Below are positions 21,933 through 31,813 of a DNA stretch of 39,542 nucleotides, in pieces. A program made the translations under genes and the position numbers. Every line of letters begins with the position of its first letter. Position 1 is the first letter of the stretch. Origin of the DNA: Rhizophlyctis rosea (lineage: Eukaryota > Chytridiomycota > Chytridiomycetes > Rhizophlyctidales > Rhizophlyctidaceae); assembly GCA_027596075.1 (NCBI GenBank), contig JADGJC010000353.1:1-39542 (forward strand), in the 5' to 3' direction. The notes under the pieces are model-generated. The model was not told the DNA's origin. It worked only from the letters and a program-made list of their open reading frames with translations, and did not search any database.

Positions 21933-22636
21933 GTTGGTGAACTTTGAGGCAGGGAAAAAAGGGAAGGGATGGAAAGTGGATGAAAAGGCCTGAAGCGGGA
22001 CCGACCTTCTGGCTAAGCCACATGTTTATTGATTGGAATGTTGCCGAATTGGATTGCAGTGTGGATAAGCCTGATTACTAATCACCAGACGGTGACTCGG
22101 CATTGAGTCGGCAACGCGTCGGTGAAGGGTCCACATGTCCACACCTTTCACTAAGGAGCATGCAGATAACCACGGATCGACCAATGATGTCCGTCCTCAC
22201 GAGCCTCCGACAATGAATGCTGTTAACTACTTCAAACCACCCACCTGCGCCAGTGACATCCTGCGCCACCCACCTGCATGCATCTTTTCATTTCCACATT
22301 GCAATCTGTCACGGTGCCGCTGCTGCTCGGTAGCTCTGCAGCCTCGCTCCCCTGATCAAGTTTGCTTCAAATAATTCGTGCCACCACTGTTGACAACCAC
22401 TGTAGCAGGTGTCTGTTCCAGGAAGCCCAAATAGACTTATTCTTTCAGTCATTCTATCGGTGAGTTTCTGAAACTCGACAATGCGCTCAATAACATGATG
22501 CGATGCAACGTGGTGGAGCTTACTCAAATACTTGCGCCCTTTGCTCCGTTTTCCCTGGCCTCACCAATCTTCATCACCCTCGGTGGGTTTTGCTTTGACG
22601 ATTGCTGTTTGAAAGATAACCTGCTCTGATTCCACC
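21933..22636. other. Divergent promoter region (CCDC43-like / FtsX-like)
   Basis: About 700 bp between two divergent starts. A 12-base word CCACCCACCTGC occurs twice in direct orientation at 22237-22248 and 22266-22277. No TATA box stands out and no credible gene is seen. Confidence 0.45.
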
Positions 22637-25600
22637 ATGCTTATGTCTTATATCACTCCTTCGTCTATCTCATCTGGTAGACGACGTATTTCACCCACTG
22701 AATCCATTATCACAAACGCATCCAGCGAACATACAATTTCATCGAACGGTTCAACCCTTGTTGCATGTTCAGCGTGTAGCACTCCATCATCACATCACTC
22801 CTGCCCCGCTCATCGAGAATCACTTACGGATAGCGTAGACACCACAACTGCCCTACCACGTCTTGCACATGAAAACGCTTCCGACGAGTCATATGTCGTC
22901 GATATGGACGGCAAGTCTTTCAACAATTCTGAGACTGAGAAAGGTGAAATGATGAAGAGACAAACATCAGAAAAGCACACGGACAGCTCAGAAAGCGACT
23001 CCAAATTCCATAATTCGGTGCTCGGTTGGATTCACTTTCATCCTCTTGCAAACCCTGTGGCAATATCCAAGCCTCATAATCCAATCGTAAATAGAGTAAT
23101 GAGCAGAGCTAGGAAGACGGCAGCCGTATATGCGACGGGCCGCGATATATGGCGGGTAGCTTATCAAGAAACATCACGGCACCGCGGACAGTTTTGCATC
23201 GGTTGCTGCTCGGTTTTCCTGGTGGTGTTCGCTGTCGCGATAATGGTGACCGTCATCAAAGTCGCACCTGTGGTGTTCGTGACCATAGCAGAACAGTGGA
23301 AGGGGGAGATTGATTGGGACGTTTGGACGCGGTGGGGCTCAGGTTGGGGCAGGCTAAATTACACTAGAACGGTAGAGATTTTGGGACCGGACACGGCTTT
23401 CTCTTCCTCGTCACCCCGGTACAATAGCATCGATGGGGCTATTTGGAACCTTAAAACGTGTCATGGATGGGATAGCAATTATCCAACTGATAACGCATGG
23501 TCCTATGCTGGACCCTCCGACAATCAAACCCAAATCGATGAATGCGGTGATGATCCGGATAATTGCATAGATATACTTTGCCCTGGTAATACCGTGGCAG
23601 AATTATGGATGTTTGATACGGAAAGAGAAAGGGACATGGACATTGCAAAAACCTGGAATCTTCCGCCCATACCAATTGGCTCGGCGTATATTGGGCATCG
23701 CACGGCCCAGGCATTGGGAGTGGGAGTGGGAGATTGGATCGTCTGGAAGCACAATATCACTTTGATGTCCAACACCAATGACCGCGTGAGGGAACAAGTG
23801 GAAGCGGAAACTGGATTGAGCATGCCTGACCTCAACACGGTCAATGTGGTTTTGAAAATTGGAAATGTATTTGACGAGGTAATGGGCTCAATGGATATGT
23901 CTTTATACTGCCAAACTTTGAATTATACAAAGCACTCATCATTATTTCATTCAGGACAGTTCCAACAGACTACCTCAAGGTGACCGCGCAAAATATCTTC
24001 TCTTCCTCGAACTCGGGACACTTCTCGAAACGATCGCGCCCTTCTATCCGCCACAATATCCTCAAGAGTATCGGGAGGCCATTTTACAAGCATCTCGGAA
24101 AGGTTATCAATATGAAGAAGTTCCCTCCATCGTTTTTGCTCGTACCAATCCTCGCTACGAAGCGTATCTGGGCGGCGGATGGAACACCATTGCCCGCCAT
24201 TTCTCAGATTGGGCGGCTGAAGCTACATTCCGAATGGGATACGACACCATCACGTCTTCATACGAAGTGTTGAACGGCATGCAGAATAATGATACCATTG
24301 CGCAGTTCTTGTCCTTGCTGACAACAATGTTAGTCATCCTCCTCTGTGCACTCTCTTGCTTCCTGATATACAATCTGCTCATGGTCTCGGTTGAGACGCG
24401 CGTATTTGATTTGGGAGTGTTACGGATGGTTGGACAACAGCGATGGCAGACCATTGCTTCTCTGAATGTAAGTTCATGTGTGTAATCAAGAACGCCAACA
24501 TCCAGGTTGCTGACAACGGGATTTCTAGTTTCAAGCTATGACATACTCTCTTCCGGCGTGGGTCATCGGTCTGTCACTTGCACAATTACTATTTGCGGGC
24601 GGCAAAACATTTGCGGATAAGTTACTGCACATGACGTTAGGATCATTACTATCACCGCTAGCTATTGGGATAGCGACGGTTTTGGGATTAGTGGTGCCGC
24701 TCATATCTGCCGTCCTTCCAATCCGCAAAGCGTTGTCCGCCAATTTGAGAGATTCACTCGACAAGCGGCACAGCAAAGTGAAAGCGACAGTAACCACGAT
24801 TGAAAGAAGTTCGCGGGGATCGCTGAAGGAAGGCCTTCCCTATGCAATAGCGGGCATACTGATGACGGGCCTGGGTTTCATCATCTATTATCTATTGCCG
24901 CTATCACTGGTTACGGGAAACACGGAGTTGATGTTCAATATCTTCATTGGCTTGCTTGTTGGGATGCTGGTCGGATTGGTCATGTTCGCCACCAATATGC
25001 AACCTTTGATGGAACGGCTTCTGCTTCGGATCATATTCATCGTTCTGTTCTGGGAGAGCAGAGCTTTGCGCACTCTAGTACGGAAGAATTTGCTTGCGCA
25101 TCGGTTGCGGAACGCGAACACGGCGACGATGTTCTCTTTTGCACTGGGTTTCCTGATATTCCTGAGTGTCAGTTTCTCTATTCAGTTGAATGGAATGAAA
25201 TATGAGTGAGTGATTGCATATTGTGGAACCCTTGCTTCATTTTGAAGTTGCCATAACACCCTCTTTTGTGTTCCCAGTACCATGCATAAGATCGGCGGCA
25301 ATATCAAAGTCGCCTCGGAGGACACTAACAGCCAAGGCAATATGCAGCCCATGACCAACGTCCAAAAGTTGAGCGCCATCTGCAACGCCAGTAGACCCTT
25401 CGTTACGGACTGGGCATTCACCTCCTGGGGCATACTCTACATTGCTGATAGCGTGCAACAAACCCAGTTGATGAACGTCGGCAAGATAGCACGATACCCA
25501 ATCAACGTAGTCGGCGTCACGCCCAATTTCTTCAATCTCCCATCTCCCGGTGCCCGACTTCTAGTACAAGAAGAGCGAAATCCAGGGCTGAACGCGAGCA

Positions 25601-26545
25601 TGTCCATGACCGAGCAGCTGTACACACCAGAAGGTCAACAAGCCGCCATCCTCAGCTCCTTCCTCAAACCAGCGCTCGGGCTGTCATGGTCTGACGGAAC
25701 GAATTTCAGCCAGCCCATCCTACTCCAAACCACAACCGACAACGCTACCAATACCAATTTCATTCAACCTCTTGGCTTTGTCGACGCCGCACCATACGTC
25801 TCCATGACGAACTTCCCCACCACCCGCCGAACCGCCATCCTCGTCTCCTTCCAAACCTGGGTCAAACTCACCAACGGTCTCATCAAATCCGTTAAAGACG
25901 TCCCCATCAAAACCATGCACATCGCCGTCGACCCGGACGCCGCAAACTACGATCAACAACTCACGGATCTCGTCAACAAACTCTCCGACGCGTGCTATGG
26001 AACTTCCAGTACCGTGACGAATTTGAAGCATGAGCTGGAGGGATACACGAAAGCGGAGGGAATTGTCAGCTTAGTTTTTGTAGGGACGATGCTGTTGGTC
26101 ATGTTCATTGCGTTGCTTAGTCTTAGTATGTGCATGCTGGCGAATATCTTTGAGCAGAGTAAGGAGATTGGAGTGTTAAGAGCACTTGGGGTACAGAAGG
26201 GATGGATGTTTAGGCTCTATGTCTATGAAGCCTTCATTGTGACGGTTGCTTCAGGATTTCTTGGGGTAAGCCTTTTCGATGACTTTCAGGGATTTTTTGT
26301 GACAAGCACTTACCGGCCGTATTTGCCGTCTTCCATTCACATAGGTCATGATTGGCACGATAACGGGCTGGTCAATGTGCGCTCAACAGGCTACTATGTC
26401 CCAACAGCCAATGATCTTCCCTTTCCCTTGGTCGCTCATAGTGGGCATGATGCTGGCGGCGATGTTGTCCGCCTTGATTGCTACGTCGGGGCCTATGCGG
26501 AGTCTGCTTGTCAAACGGAAAATAGTGTCAGTACTGAAGGACTGA
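22637..26545 (+). CDS. FtsX/LolC-like (ABC3-type) multipass permease without ATPase domain
   Basis: Five exons: 22637-23878, 23955-24467, 24529-25205, 25278-26265, 26345-26545; 1206 residues. A cytosolic Ser-rich N terminus of about 190 residues precedes TM1 (CSVFLVVFAVAIMVTVIKV) and a large extracytosolic domain with Trp/Cys and N-glycosylation sequons. FtsX domain 1 follows at about 560-700 (LLTTMLVILLCALSCFLIY, VFDLGVLRMVG, VVPLISAVLPIRKAL). A second TM set (LPYAIAGILMTGLGFIIYYL onward) comes next, then a second large extracytosolic region, and FtsX domain 2 at the end (EIGVLRALGVQKGWMFRLYVYEA). The duplicated TM1-domain-TM2-4 layout is that of LolC/LolE/MacB-type permeases. The LGVLRMVG and IGVLRALG motifs after the first TM of each domain are the family coupling-helix region. 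No ATP-binding cassette is in the window. Substrate unknown; lipid or peptide export or mechanotransmission would be guesses. Confidence 0.88.
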
Positions 26546-27109
26546 AATCAGTTTTGGAGAAGGTAGAAGAATTAGTTTTTGTATGATGTCATGTAAAGAA
26601 GCTTTATATATCCCTGTCCTATACGTGAAACCGATCAAGCCCACCAAAACCTTGTGCATTTTGGACTTTCATTTCCCTCCCGTGCCGACTCAGATAGTTC
26701 GGGTCAATACGAAATCCCACAAACATGACAATAACTGCAATCCCAAGCTGCGAATCACAGAGCTTCACGCACCATGGTCAAAACGCCGAAGTTGATGTTT
26801 CAAAACATCATATTAATCATTTTGATCAAAACAAATTTCGATCAAACATCTGAGGTCATTATCTTCCGTCATCCAAAACTAAAGCAAAAAAACAATCAAT
26901 ACTAAAGCTGGAACGAAGCCTACTACTGTTGGGGATTTTCTCGTAACACTCAACGCGGAAAGAACGCCATGCCCCTGAAACTTAGTTCCATCCGTCATTT
27001 TATCCATAAAACAAATTTGTACACTATATACAAAAAGAGAATTTTTTCGCCAGCGGCCCGCATTGCCGAAAGAGGGGGAGCAAAAGGTATCAATGCACAA
27101 GCACCGCAA
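26546..27109. other. Convergent intergenic region
   Basis: About 565 bp between converging genes, AT-rich. A small palindrome GATGTTTCAAAACATC (26793-26808) and a repeated TTTGATCAAA/TTCGATCAAA word around 26820-26845 may be 3' processing or terminator-type structures. No gene seen. Confidence 0.4.
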
Positions 27110-28459
27110 TTAGAGAATTTCCCAGTCGTCTTCCTCCCCACCGAGAGCACTGGCAATGACAAGTGCATCAATGACCTTGACATCTTGCTCGTCGCTGTCA
27201 ACTTCTTCGTCGGGTTCCGAGGCACGTTCAGAGTCAGAGTCGGTGATGGGGACCACAACGATGGAGGAGCTGACGCCGTCAATAGTCAGCATCAAGTCGG
27301 GGATAGTGGTTGGGATGACTTCGGGTTCCGTCGGTGCGGGTGTGGGAACTGGGTCGATGGTGATGGAGATAGATGGTGAGGCAGGGGTTGTGGTGTCGGG
27401 TTCAGGCGACTCCTCTGTAGAGAAGGGAAGGACTTCGCTGAATGGAATGTAGGCGGGGGTATCCTTGGAGGTTGCTGCTTCAGGTGGAGGGGGAGATGGA
27501 GCAGCTTGGAACTTGCCGGCGTCAATAACGTTGGGTGGACGAGTGACATCCGGTGGAGGGAACACACCACCACTGCGCTCACGTTCGCGGTTGAGGCCGA
27601 TGGCGGCAATTTCGGCGTATGTTAGGCGGCGGGATGGGGACGTGGAGAAAGGAATGGGAGAAAGGGAAAGTGGTTGGCGGGAGAAGGTGGAGGAAGATGG
27701 GGAAATGGGCATCAACACTGCGTGAATAGTGTTCTCTCCCCAGTTGTCAGATACATCAGGTGTCGACATGTCCAGCGCAAGGGATCGTGACCTCACATCC
27801 CTAACCGGCCTATTCCTTCCCTCCTCCTTGACCGGCTCAATAACAATCTGCACATCTTCCACGCAGACACCCTCATCTTCGTCCCTCCCTTCATACATAG
27901 AAACCGAACCCAGCAGGTTGCACTCATCGTCTGGCTGGTAGTAAGCACCGTTTACACCATGCTCCGCCCCAAAGTTGAACTGCGGCGACGAAGACAATGC
28001 AAAGAGAGGACCAACAGAGATACTCGGTCCCACCTCATCGTCACCGAAACCCCTCTCCGAACGCTCTAACCGCTCCAAACTTGCACTCAGTTGACCCAAA
28101 ATCCGCCCGTAGTCTACATCTCCACGTGGAGAGCAGATGTCCGTCATTTGCTCCTCCGCTCGGAATAGGAACGGGTGATCCTGCTCCAAACGAAGCGATG
28201 ACGACATAGAAGCCGGCAAAGCTCTGCTAGGCACTCCCCTCTTCCTGTCCCTCATTGCCCGGATCTTCCTGTGCCGCTCACGCATGCGTTCCTGTTCCCT
28301 AGCACGGCGGATGTCGCGAGCGCAGTCCGCTTGCCCGATGCGGCGAAGCCGGTTCTCTTCGTTGCGACGCCTGTGACGAAGCTCAGAGGGGTTGGCAGAG
28401 TTGCGGAAGTGGGAGTTGGCGCGGTTGCGGCGGTCTTGCCCGTCAAGGATGCGGAACAT
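27110..28459 (-). CDS. Intronless hypothetical protein, basic N terminus and acidic C terminus
   Basis: A 449-residue uninterrupted frame, much longer than chance in this window, with ATG at 28459. I do not recognise a family. Residues 25-75 are strongly basic and probably helical (RRIGQADCARDIRRAREQE, RHRKIRAMRDRKRG) and could bind nucleic acid or act as a nuclear targeting signal. The rest is disordered and Ser/Pro/Glu-rich, with a short element LTYAEIAAIGLNRERE around 280-296. The C terminus is acidic and ends GGEEDDWEIL, with an aromatic flanked by acids. Basic head plus acidic, bulky tail is compatible with a transcriptional regulator, but that is inference. It lacks introns while nearly all neighbours have several. 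A 1.7-kb gene-free region lies upstream. Confidence 0.65.
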   Translation of the reverse strand: MFRILDGQDRRNRANSHFRNSANPSELRHRRRNEENRLRRIGQADCARDIRRAREQERMRERHRKIRAMRDRKRGVPSRALPASMSSSLRLEQDHPFLFRAEEQMTDICSPRGDVDYGRILGQLSASLERLERSERGFGDDEVGPSISVGPLFALSSSPQFNFGAEHGVNGAYYQPDDECNLLGSVSMYEGRDEDEGVCVEDVQIVIEPVKEEGRNRPVRDVRSRSLALDMSTPDVSDNWGENTIHAVLMPISPSSSTFSRQPLSLSPIPFSTSPSRRLTYAEIAAIGLNRERERSGGVFPPPDVTRPPNVIDAGKFQAAPSPPPPEAATSKDTPAYIPFSEVLPFSTEESPEPDTTTPASPSISITIDPVPTPAPTEPEVIPTTIPDLMLTIDGVSSSIVVVPITDSDSERASEPDEEVDSDEQDVKVIDALVIASALGGEEDDWEIL

Positions 28460-30214
28460 AATTTGGTATTGAGCAGGTGGAGTTTAGTGACTGAATTGGG
28501 GCGATTGTGCGGGTGGGTATTTATGAACTGATGATGGCGTATTTCTGTTGATGCAGCTAACTTCTGGAGAGACTGCGGTAATGATGTCAGAAACGCAATT
28601 CAGACGCAAAAAGACAGCAAAGTAAGGCAACGGCAAAGACAATTCCAATTGTAATGTAAACAAAACCTTACCCTGTTGACGTGATAGTCAAAGTTTCGAA
28701 GTTGATACGACGCGTTGATGAGTGGCGATTACGATACGTGCAGGAGTCGTCAAAGAAGAGACCCCAATGATTAGTTAAAAATTGGATTACAGACAGTTGT
28801 TGTTGTTGGCAGAGTGGCAAAGTTGCAAACAGAAACAAGTGGGTGAGGAGTCAAACTGGTATTTATAGGTTGACACAGTGCGACATGGAGTGACATCTGG
28901 GAACGTGTTTCTTTCCTTGGTCTCAGGCTGCAAATCCTTGCAAGATGCTGCATAAAATGGAAATGAATTGATGATCCGGCCCCAACAGCGACGGCATGGT
29001 AAAGTTATCATTGGTCAGGGAGAATGGACTCCCTCCCCCCCCTCCCATTCTGCAAACCACAGACCCACGCAGCAGTGCAAGTAGTGCAGCGGCCAAAGCA
29101 AGCACGCAAAACGCGTGGGTCATTGCAGATGCAGTCAGTTCTCCTGATAGTCCTGATTGTCATCCGATCCCCCTGATCCCCCTGGCCTCGTTGAACTCAT
29201 TCCCATCCGCAGGTGGCACAGCAAAGCAGCAATCAATGCACACCGCACAGATGCATGTCTTTGATTGCCGCAAAGTCACCAAAATCCACCCAATTCGGAC
29301 ACGCGCCAGATTGCCGTCCGACCTCGTGAGCCTCGTGATGCGCGGTGGCTTGGGCTGCTGAGCTGCTAAACATTGCACCCACCCTGGAAAAGGCAGAAGG
29401 CGGAAAAGGGGGAAGGGAACAAAGGGTCCCACTGCAGTGCAGCAGTGCTCCCAGATGAGGTAAGCGATAAGAGGTGGGGGATGATGATACACTCATGTGG
29501 AGGAGCTGAGTTGGTGGTCTTTGTGAATCTTATTCTCAACGGGAAGGGCAGTACATGGGCTGTACCCTCTGCTGGTTTCGGCATCCAGCGCACCCATCTT
29601 CACACGGCAACTCAAAAGATAGCAACAGCACAGCATCTTTCCTTTGGTGCTCACAACCTTCGTCGGGGCTTTAAACCACGCAATTGTATACTGTCAATGT
29701 AGAAGCTGGACTTACCCTGCCTGTCAAATTCCTTCTCAATGACTTTCCTTGACTAGCAGGTCCCACCATATGCTTCAAGTGCTTCCCTTGCAGACAATAA
29801 GAGGCAACTCTCAGGTTCTTCTATTGGGAGCTGCTCTGCCCAACTGGCCAGCTGTTTTGTGCCGCACCATAAAGCTGACCAGCCCACTTGTGACCATCAC
29901 AGGATACATAGAACTGAATGTTCGAACACCACTCTGCTCCCCGCACATTTCACACATAGGCACGGCTAGGCGAGCCCTTCGTTGCATCCTCTCATCCTCC
30001 AATCCAACAGGCGGCCGTGTGGCGGGTGCAGCGCCCCACTATTCTACTCATAATATCTTGAGGGTGATGCGGAGGATGCCGGAACAGCTTTTCCGCAAAT
30101 GGACTTTCAGGTCGCCGTGCGATTCGGTTGTCAACTTCGACATTGTGCAAGGGGATGCTTGCTTGGTTTTGACGTGAACCTGACTGAGGAAATGCAAAAA
30201 AATTCAATAGCCAA
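28460..30214. other. 1.75-kb gene-free region
   Basis: Between the start of the intronless gene and the tRNA. Frames on both strands overlap each other, are short and have no protein features. A C-rich tract (CCCTCCCCCCCCTCCC-like) lies at about 29031-29046. Such a long upstream interval may hold an extended promoter or an unannotated non-coding transcript; nothing decisive is visible. Confidence 0.4.
30196..30202 (-). terminator. RNA polymerase III terminator of tRNA-Gln
   Basis: Seven consecutive A on the plus strand, i.e. T7 on the minus strand, 12 bases after the tRNA 3' end. This is the normal Pol III stop signal. Confidence 0.8.
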
Positions 30215-30286
30215 AGGTCCCACCGAGATTTGAACTCGGGTCGCAAGATTCAGAGTCTTGAGTGCTAACCGCTACACCATGGAACC
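30215..30286 (-). tRNA. tRNA-Gln (anticodon CTG)
   Basis: A 72-nt cloverleaf on the minus strand. The acceptor stem GGTTCCA pairs with TGGGACC (one G-T wobble), the D stem is GTGT/GCAC, the anticodon stem CAAGA/TCTTG encloses loop CTCTGAA with anticodon CTG, which reads CAG (Gln), and the T arm is CCGAG-TTCAAAT-CTCGG. The discriminator is T. No intron. The T arm (GAGTTCAAATCTC) supplies the B box of the internal promoter. Confidence 0.95.
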
Positions 30287-30796
30287 TTGGTTTCGAATAC
30301 GGTGGGAATAAATATATATCGCGAAGCCAAATCACGTGGGTGGCGGGGCTCAGGGTCTCTGTCCCACGTACTTGACGATTTTGACGCTTCGGCCGCAGCT
30401 GTCGGCAAATTTACCAATTTGGTAAAGATATAAGCACTTGAATCTAGTTGACAGTAATACGTGCATTCTGCTCCTGTCCGATTGCATTCTCTTACTCATA
30501 CCAAACTCATGGCGCTTCGAATATGTCGAGTTGAATTACCCCTCAGCCAGCTGGGGAACAGCCGCTGCGAGTTCCATAGCCGTTGCGTTTGCAAGTGAGA
30601 GATTTGAAGCATTCGTGGCACATGCCATCCAAAACTTGTTCGCATTGACGTAGTTTGTGACCGCTGTGCGAAGCACTATTGTACCATATGGTCACATGGC
30701 TGCTCAAGCGAGGACAGTCACGATGTTTTTTTGAGGCGCAGCAGCGCCTCTGTATCACTGATGAGATCACAACTGAAGCTTGTGTGAAATGAAATG

Positions 30797-30804
30797 TGAC
30801 GTAA
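30797..30804 (+). promoter_or_regulatory. CRE/ATF-like bZIP site
   Basis: TGACGTAA, a match to CREB/ATF-type sites, 64 bp upstream of the TATA box of the CsbD-like gene. Fungal Atf1-type factors use such sites in stress responses. A single 8-mer match is weak evidence. Confidence 0.35.
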
Positions 30805-30867
30805 TGTCAACCTTCACAGACTGCTCGAGGCTGCGGTTGAGCGGCTGGCCAGAATCCGCAAAAACTC

Positions 30868-30874
30868 TATAAAA
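30868..30874 (+). promoter_or_regulatory. TATA box of the CsbD-like gene
   Basis: TATAAAA within CTCTATAAAAGGC, 124 bp upstream of the ATG at 30998. It is the clearest TATA box in the window and suggests a regulated, possibly strongly expressed gene. Confidence 0.65.
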
Positions 30875-30997
30875 GGCAGACAGCTTGTTTTGTGGCAAGA
30901 CAGATCTTAGAAACAACAAAATATACAACAGCAACGACACCACCCTTGACAGCATCTAAAAGTTCCGCACACACCTACCTAAGTCAACAAATTCAAC

Positions 30998-31383
30998 ATG
31001 TCCAACGTCCAACCCACCAAGTCCAGCGGCTACACCTCTCAAGCCATCGGCGCCGTCAAGCAGAACGTCGGATCGTTGCTCGGAAACCACTCCATGCAGG
31101 CCGAGGGTGCCTCCCAACGCGCACAAGGAAATGCCGAGGTATGTTCCCCATCTTAAAGTTCTTATTTCGGCCCACACCACAAATGCACGTCACACTCATG
31201 CAATGGTTTGTGCAACAGGTCCAAGCTGCCAAGGCACAGCAATTTACGGAAGGTGCCATCGACTCCGTCGGTGGATCCATCAAGAAGAACATCGGGGCCG
31301 CATTGGGCGATGAGTCCATGCGTGCCAGTGGGGCTAGCACTGAGGCGAAGGGCGAGGCGCAGAAGGCTGCGAACAGATATTAG
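30998..31383 (+). CDS. CsbD-like small stress protein (annotated in fungi as mismatch/cruciform DNA-recognition protein)
   Basis: Two exons, 30998-31138 and 31219-31383, give 101 residues rich in Gly, Ala, Gln, Glu and Lys. The sequence holds two copies of a CsbD-type unit: AIGAVKQNVGSLLGNHSMQA with EGASQRAQGNAE, and SVGGSIKKNIGAALGDESMR with ASGASTEAKGEAQKA. The intron falls exactly between them, in phase 0. CsbD is a bacterial sigma-B-dependent general stress protein, and fungal relatives have been described as binding mismatched or cruciform DNA; the biochemical role is not firmly known. The protein is hydrophilic and lacks a signal peptide. A TATA box and a CRE-like site upstream agree with stress control. 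Confidence 0.85.
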
Positions 31384-31813
31384 ATGAGCAGTCAAGGTTT
31401 TATAAATGTCAGATCCTGTAAATATGTACAACAGAGTTGCAAAATAGTATCAAAATCAAAATCTCTGTCTTCAGTTAACTACTGACTTACAGCCGTCAAT
31501 AATTCCGTGGTTTGTCCACGATGTAGGTGTTTGCTCAAAATTCATGTATTATAATGGACCCCCTTCCTATCCCTCGAGGCCTTATTTCCTCGCTGTGCGC
31601 CATCTGAAGGCCTGGCGCCTAATATCCAAGTCGATAATGTATGGCGCATGTAAACAAATGAGGTTAGGTAAGCGGTTTGATCTGCACAAGGCACCACCAC
31701 TCATCCACATGTTGCTTACTCTTCCGCGGTCTGACCTTTAACTGAAAATTTAGTTGTTCGTCATCATCAAACAGGCTACGGCAAGATTGCTGCCGCAGTT
31801 TGTGGGCCCACAA
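31384..31813. other. Short intergenic region
   Basis: 430 bp between the CsbD-like stop and the start of the TPR gene, both plus strand. No TATA box or other signal stands out. Confidence 0.4.

Larger units (their letters stand above)
30287..30997. other. Promoter region of the CsbD-like gene
   Basis: About 710 bp between the tRNA and the CsbD-like start. It contains a TATA box and a TGACGTAA site listed separately. The short plus-strand frame at 30438-30653 has no recognisable features. Confidence 0.5.

Noticed and set aside
29749..30177. 142-residue plus-strand frame near the tRNA
   Set aside because: No protein features, and overlapping minus-strand frames are of similar size; treated as non-coding.
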